A stretch of DNA of 14,629 nt from NCBI GenBank assembly GCA_002071245.1, contig MWEV01000305.1:1-14629 (forward strand), written 5' to 3'. Shown here piece after piece: positions 13,814 to 14,629 of the stretch. Every line of letters begins with the position of its first letter. The stretch's first letter is position 1. The notes beneath the pieces are model-generated. The model saw nothing but the letters and a program-made list of their open reading frames with translations. It was not told the origin of the DNA and made no database searches. The position numbers were made by a program, and so were the translations under genes. The stretch comes from Deltaproteobacteria bacterium ADurb.Bin026 (GTDB lineage Bacteria > Desulfobacterota > Syntrophorhabdia > Syntrophorhabdales > Syntrophorhabdaceae).

Positions 13814-14629
13814 TCAACGCACTATCGCTATATATACCCCCATTTCCACTTGTATGAAATGACTAACAGCAGGACATTTAATCCTCATTATATGGATTAC
13901 AGGCCTTATACCTTCATATTCAGACAAGGTTTCATAATTTCCCATACCCTTGGCGATTACCGTTGCATCGTTGTCCCACATATCTTTGATTATGCCCTTC
14001 ATGTCTTCAGGCTTTATACCGACCTCATCAGTCTCGGTTGAAATAATGTTTGGATATATATTTTTCAAATCAAGCATCCTTACATCTTCCATAGATAAAT
14101 CATTCTGTATAGGGTGTTGCTTAACAGCGTAGTGCACTTCTTTGCCGATGTCCTGCAAAAGACCTACAAGAGGCATATCAAACAAAAAATCGCCGAGATT
14201 ATCACCGAGCAAAAGTACTTTATTGTTTTTAATATAAATCTCTTTTTGAATTTTATCCATATCTATGTGAAATTTTAATCCTTCAGTCTTATCTGCAAAA
14301 CAATTTTCTGTAAAAAAATCAGTAGAATTTCCAATGGCTGATATCTTTAAAACACCTTCGAGTGTCTTTGGAAAATAAGATTTAATGCTTGTTACGGCGA
14401 TCTTGGCATCCTCAAATTCTTTTATTTTGGCTTTGGCATATGGATTGTATGAGCCGGTGATATTTTTGATGTGTTTCAGTATGTTGTTTGCAATATATGG
14501 AGGTGTATACCCTTTTTTGTGGTGTTGCTCTATCATGTTATTGCACTGGATTAATAAAATATCGCTGCCGCCTGACAAGCGCACTGTTTTTTCAGCAAGC
14601 CCCTTGAGACAATCAAGGCAATGTTTGGT
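13814..14629 (-). CDS. DUF89 / ARMT1-like phosphatase-family protein (5' end beyond window)
   Basis: The DUF89 family contains metal-dependent phosphatases thought to remove harmful phosphorylated metabolites. The frame stays open to the right edge; a GTG at 14584 is not likely the start, since the 15 upstream codons encode a CxxC stretch (CLDCLKGLAEK) as at typical DUF89 N-termini. About 271 residues are visible. The metal-site motif reads GDNLGDFLFD, where most members have D-N-x-G-E; the Glu is replaced by Asp. The late AKGMGNYETL matches the family's KGxxNxE motif. The stop is 65 bases before dnaJ on the same strand, so the two may be co-transcribed. The substrate is unknown. Confidence 0.85.
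   Translation of the reverse strand, partial: TKHCLDCLKGLAEKTVRLSGGSDILLIQCNNMIEQHHKKGYTPPYIANNILKHIKNITGSYNPYAKAKIKEFEDAKIAVTSIKSYFPKTLEGVLKISAIGNSTDFFTENCFADKTEGLKFHIDMDKIQKEIYIKNNKVLLLGDNLGDFLFDMPLVGLLQDIGKEVHYAVKQHPIQNDLSMEDVRMLDLKNIYPNIISTETDEVGIKPEDMKGIIKDMWDNDATVIAKGMGNYETLSEYEGIRPVIHIMRIKCPAVSHFIQVEMGVYIAIVR

Noticed and set aside
1..14629. CRISPR arrays, insertion sequences, tRNA or rRNA genes, defence islands
   Set aside because: Reading both strands showed no spaced direct repeats, transposase-like proteins, cloverleaf-type sequences or rRNA-like stretches; nearly all DNA is accounted for by the listed genes.

Overview
This window looks like chromosomal DNA from an anaerobic, diderm (Gram-negative) bacterium, roughly 40% GC by eye. 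It resembles the old Deltaproteobacteria or Nitrospirota. The guess rests on gene order (small DUF465 gene, ilvB, ilvN, ilvC, psd, start of pssA), on lipid A modification genes that imply an outer membrane, and on protein resemblance recalled from memory. The exact taxon cannot be read from the sequence. I see no mobile element, CRISPR array, tRNA or rRNA, and no gene-free stretch over 300 bases; the longest gap is about 130 bases.

Layout. (1) 1-4078, minus strand: a tight operon reading DUF465 > ilvB > ilvN > ilvC > psd > pssA (only the first codons of pssA are present). It makes branched-chain amino acids and phosphatidylethanolamine. (2) 4170-9574, plus strand, divergent from the first: an arn-type operon of an ArnT-like GT83 transferase, ArnC, the ArnA formyltransferase, the ArnA decarboxylase as a separate gene, and ArnD. 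It should build and attach 4-amino-4-deoxy-L-arabinose (Ara4N) to lipid A, which lowers negative charge and protects against cationic peptides. arnB and the arnE/F flippase are not here. (3) 9708-9920, plus: a dodecin with its own promoter. (4) 9990-11937, minus: groES-groEL, behind a strong sigma70-type promoter with a degenerate CIRCE-like inverted repeat at the expected start of transcription. (5) 12037-14629, minus: a DUF89 phosphatase-like gene cut by the window edge, a zinc-finger-less DnaJ, and an unrecognised 259-residue protein whose start overlaps the dnaJ stop.

The dodecin and groEL genes converge on one strong bidirectional terminator. Genes within operons are packed by 1-8 base overlaps. 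TTG starts are common, often inside a TTGA stop/start overlap.

Most of the window is recognisable housekeeping or envelope biology. The points most worth a second look are the split arnA in an operon lacking arnB, the unusual cofactor loop of IlvC, the dodecin lacking the canonical flavin-stacking Trp, the divergent CIRCE, the unknown dnaJ-coupled protein, and the unclear start codon of arnD.
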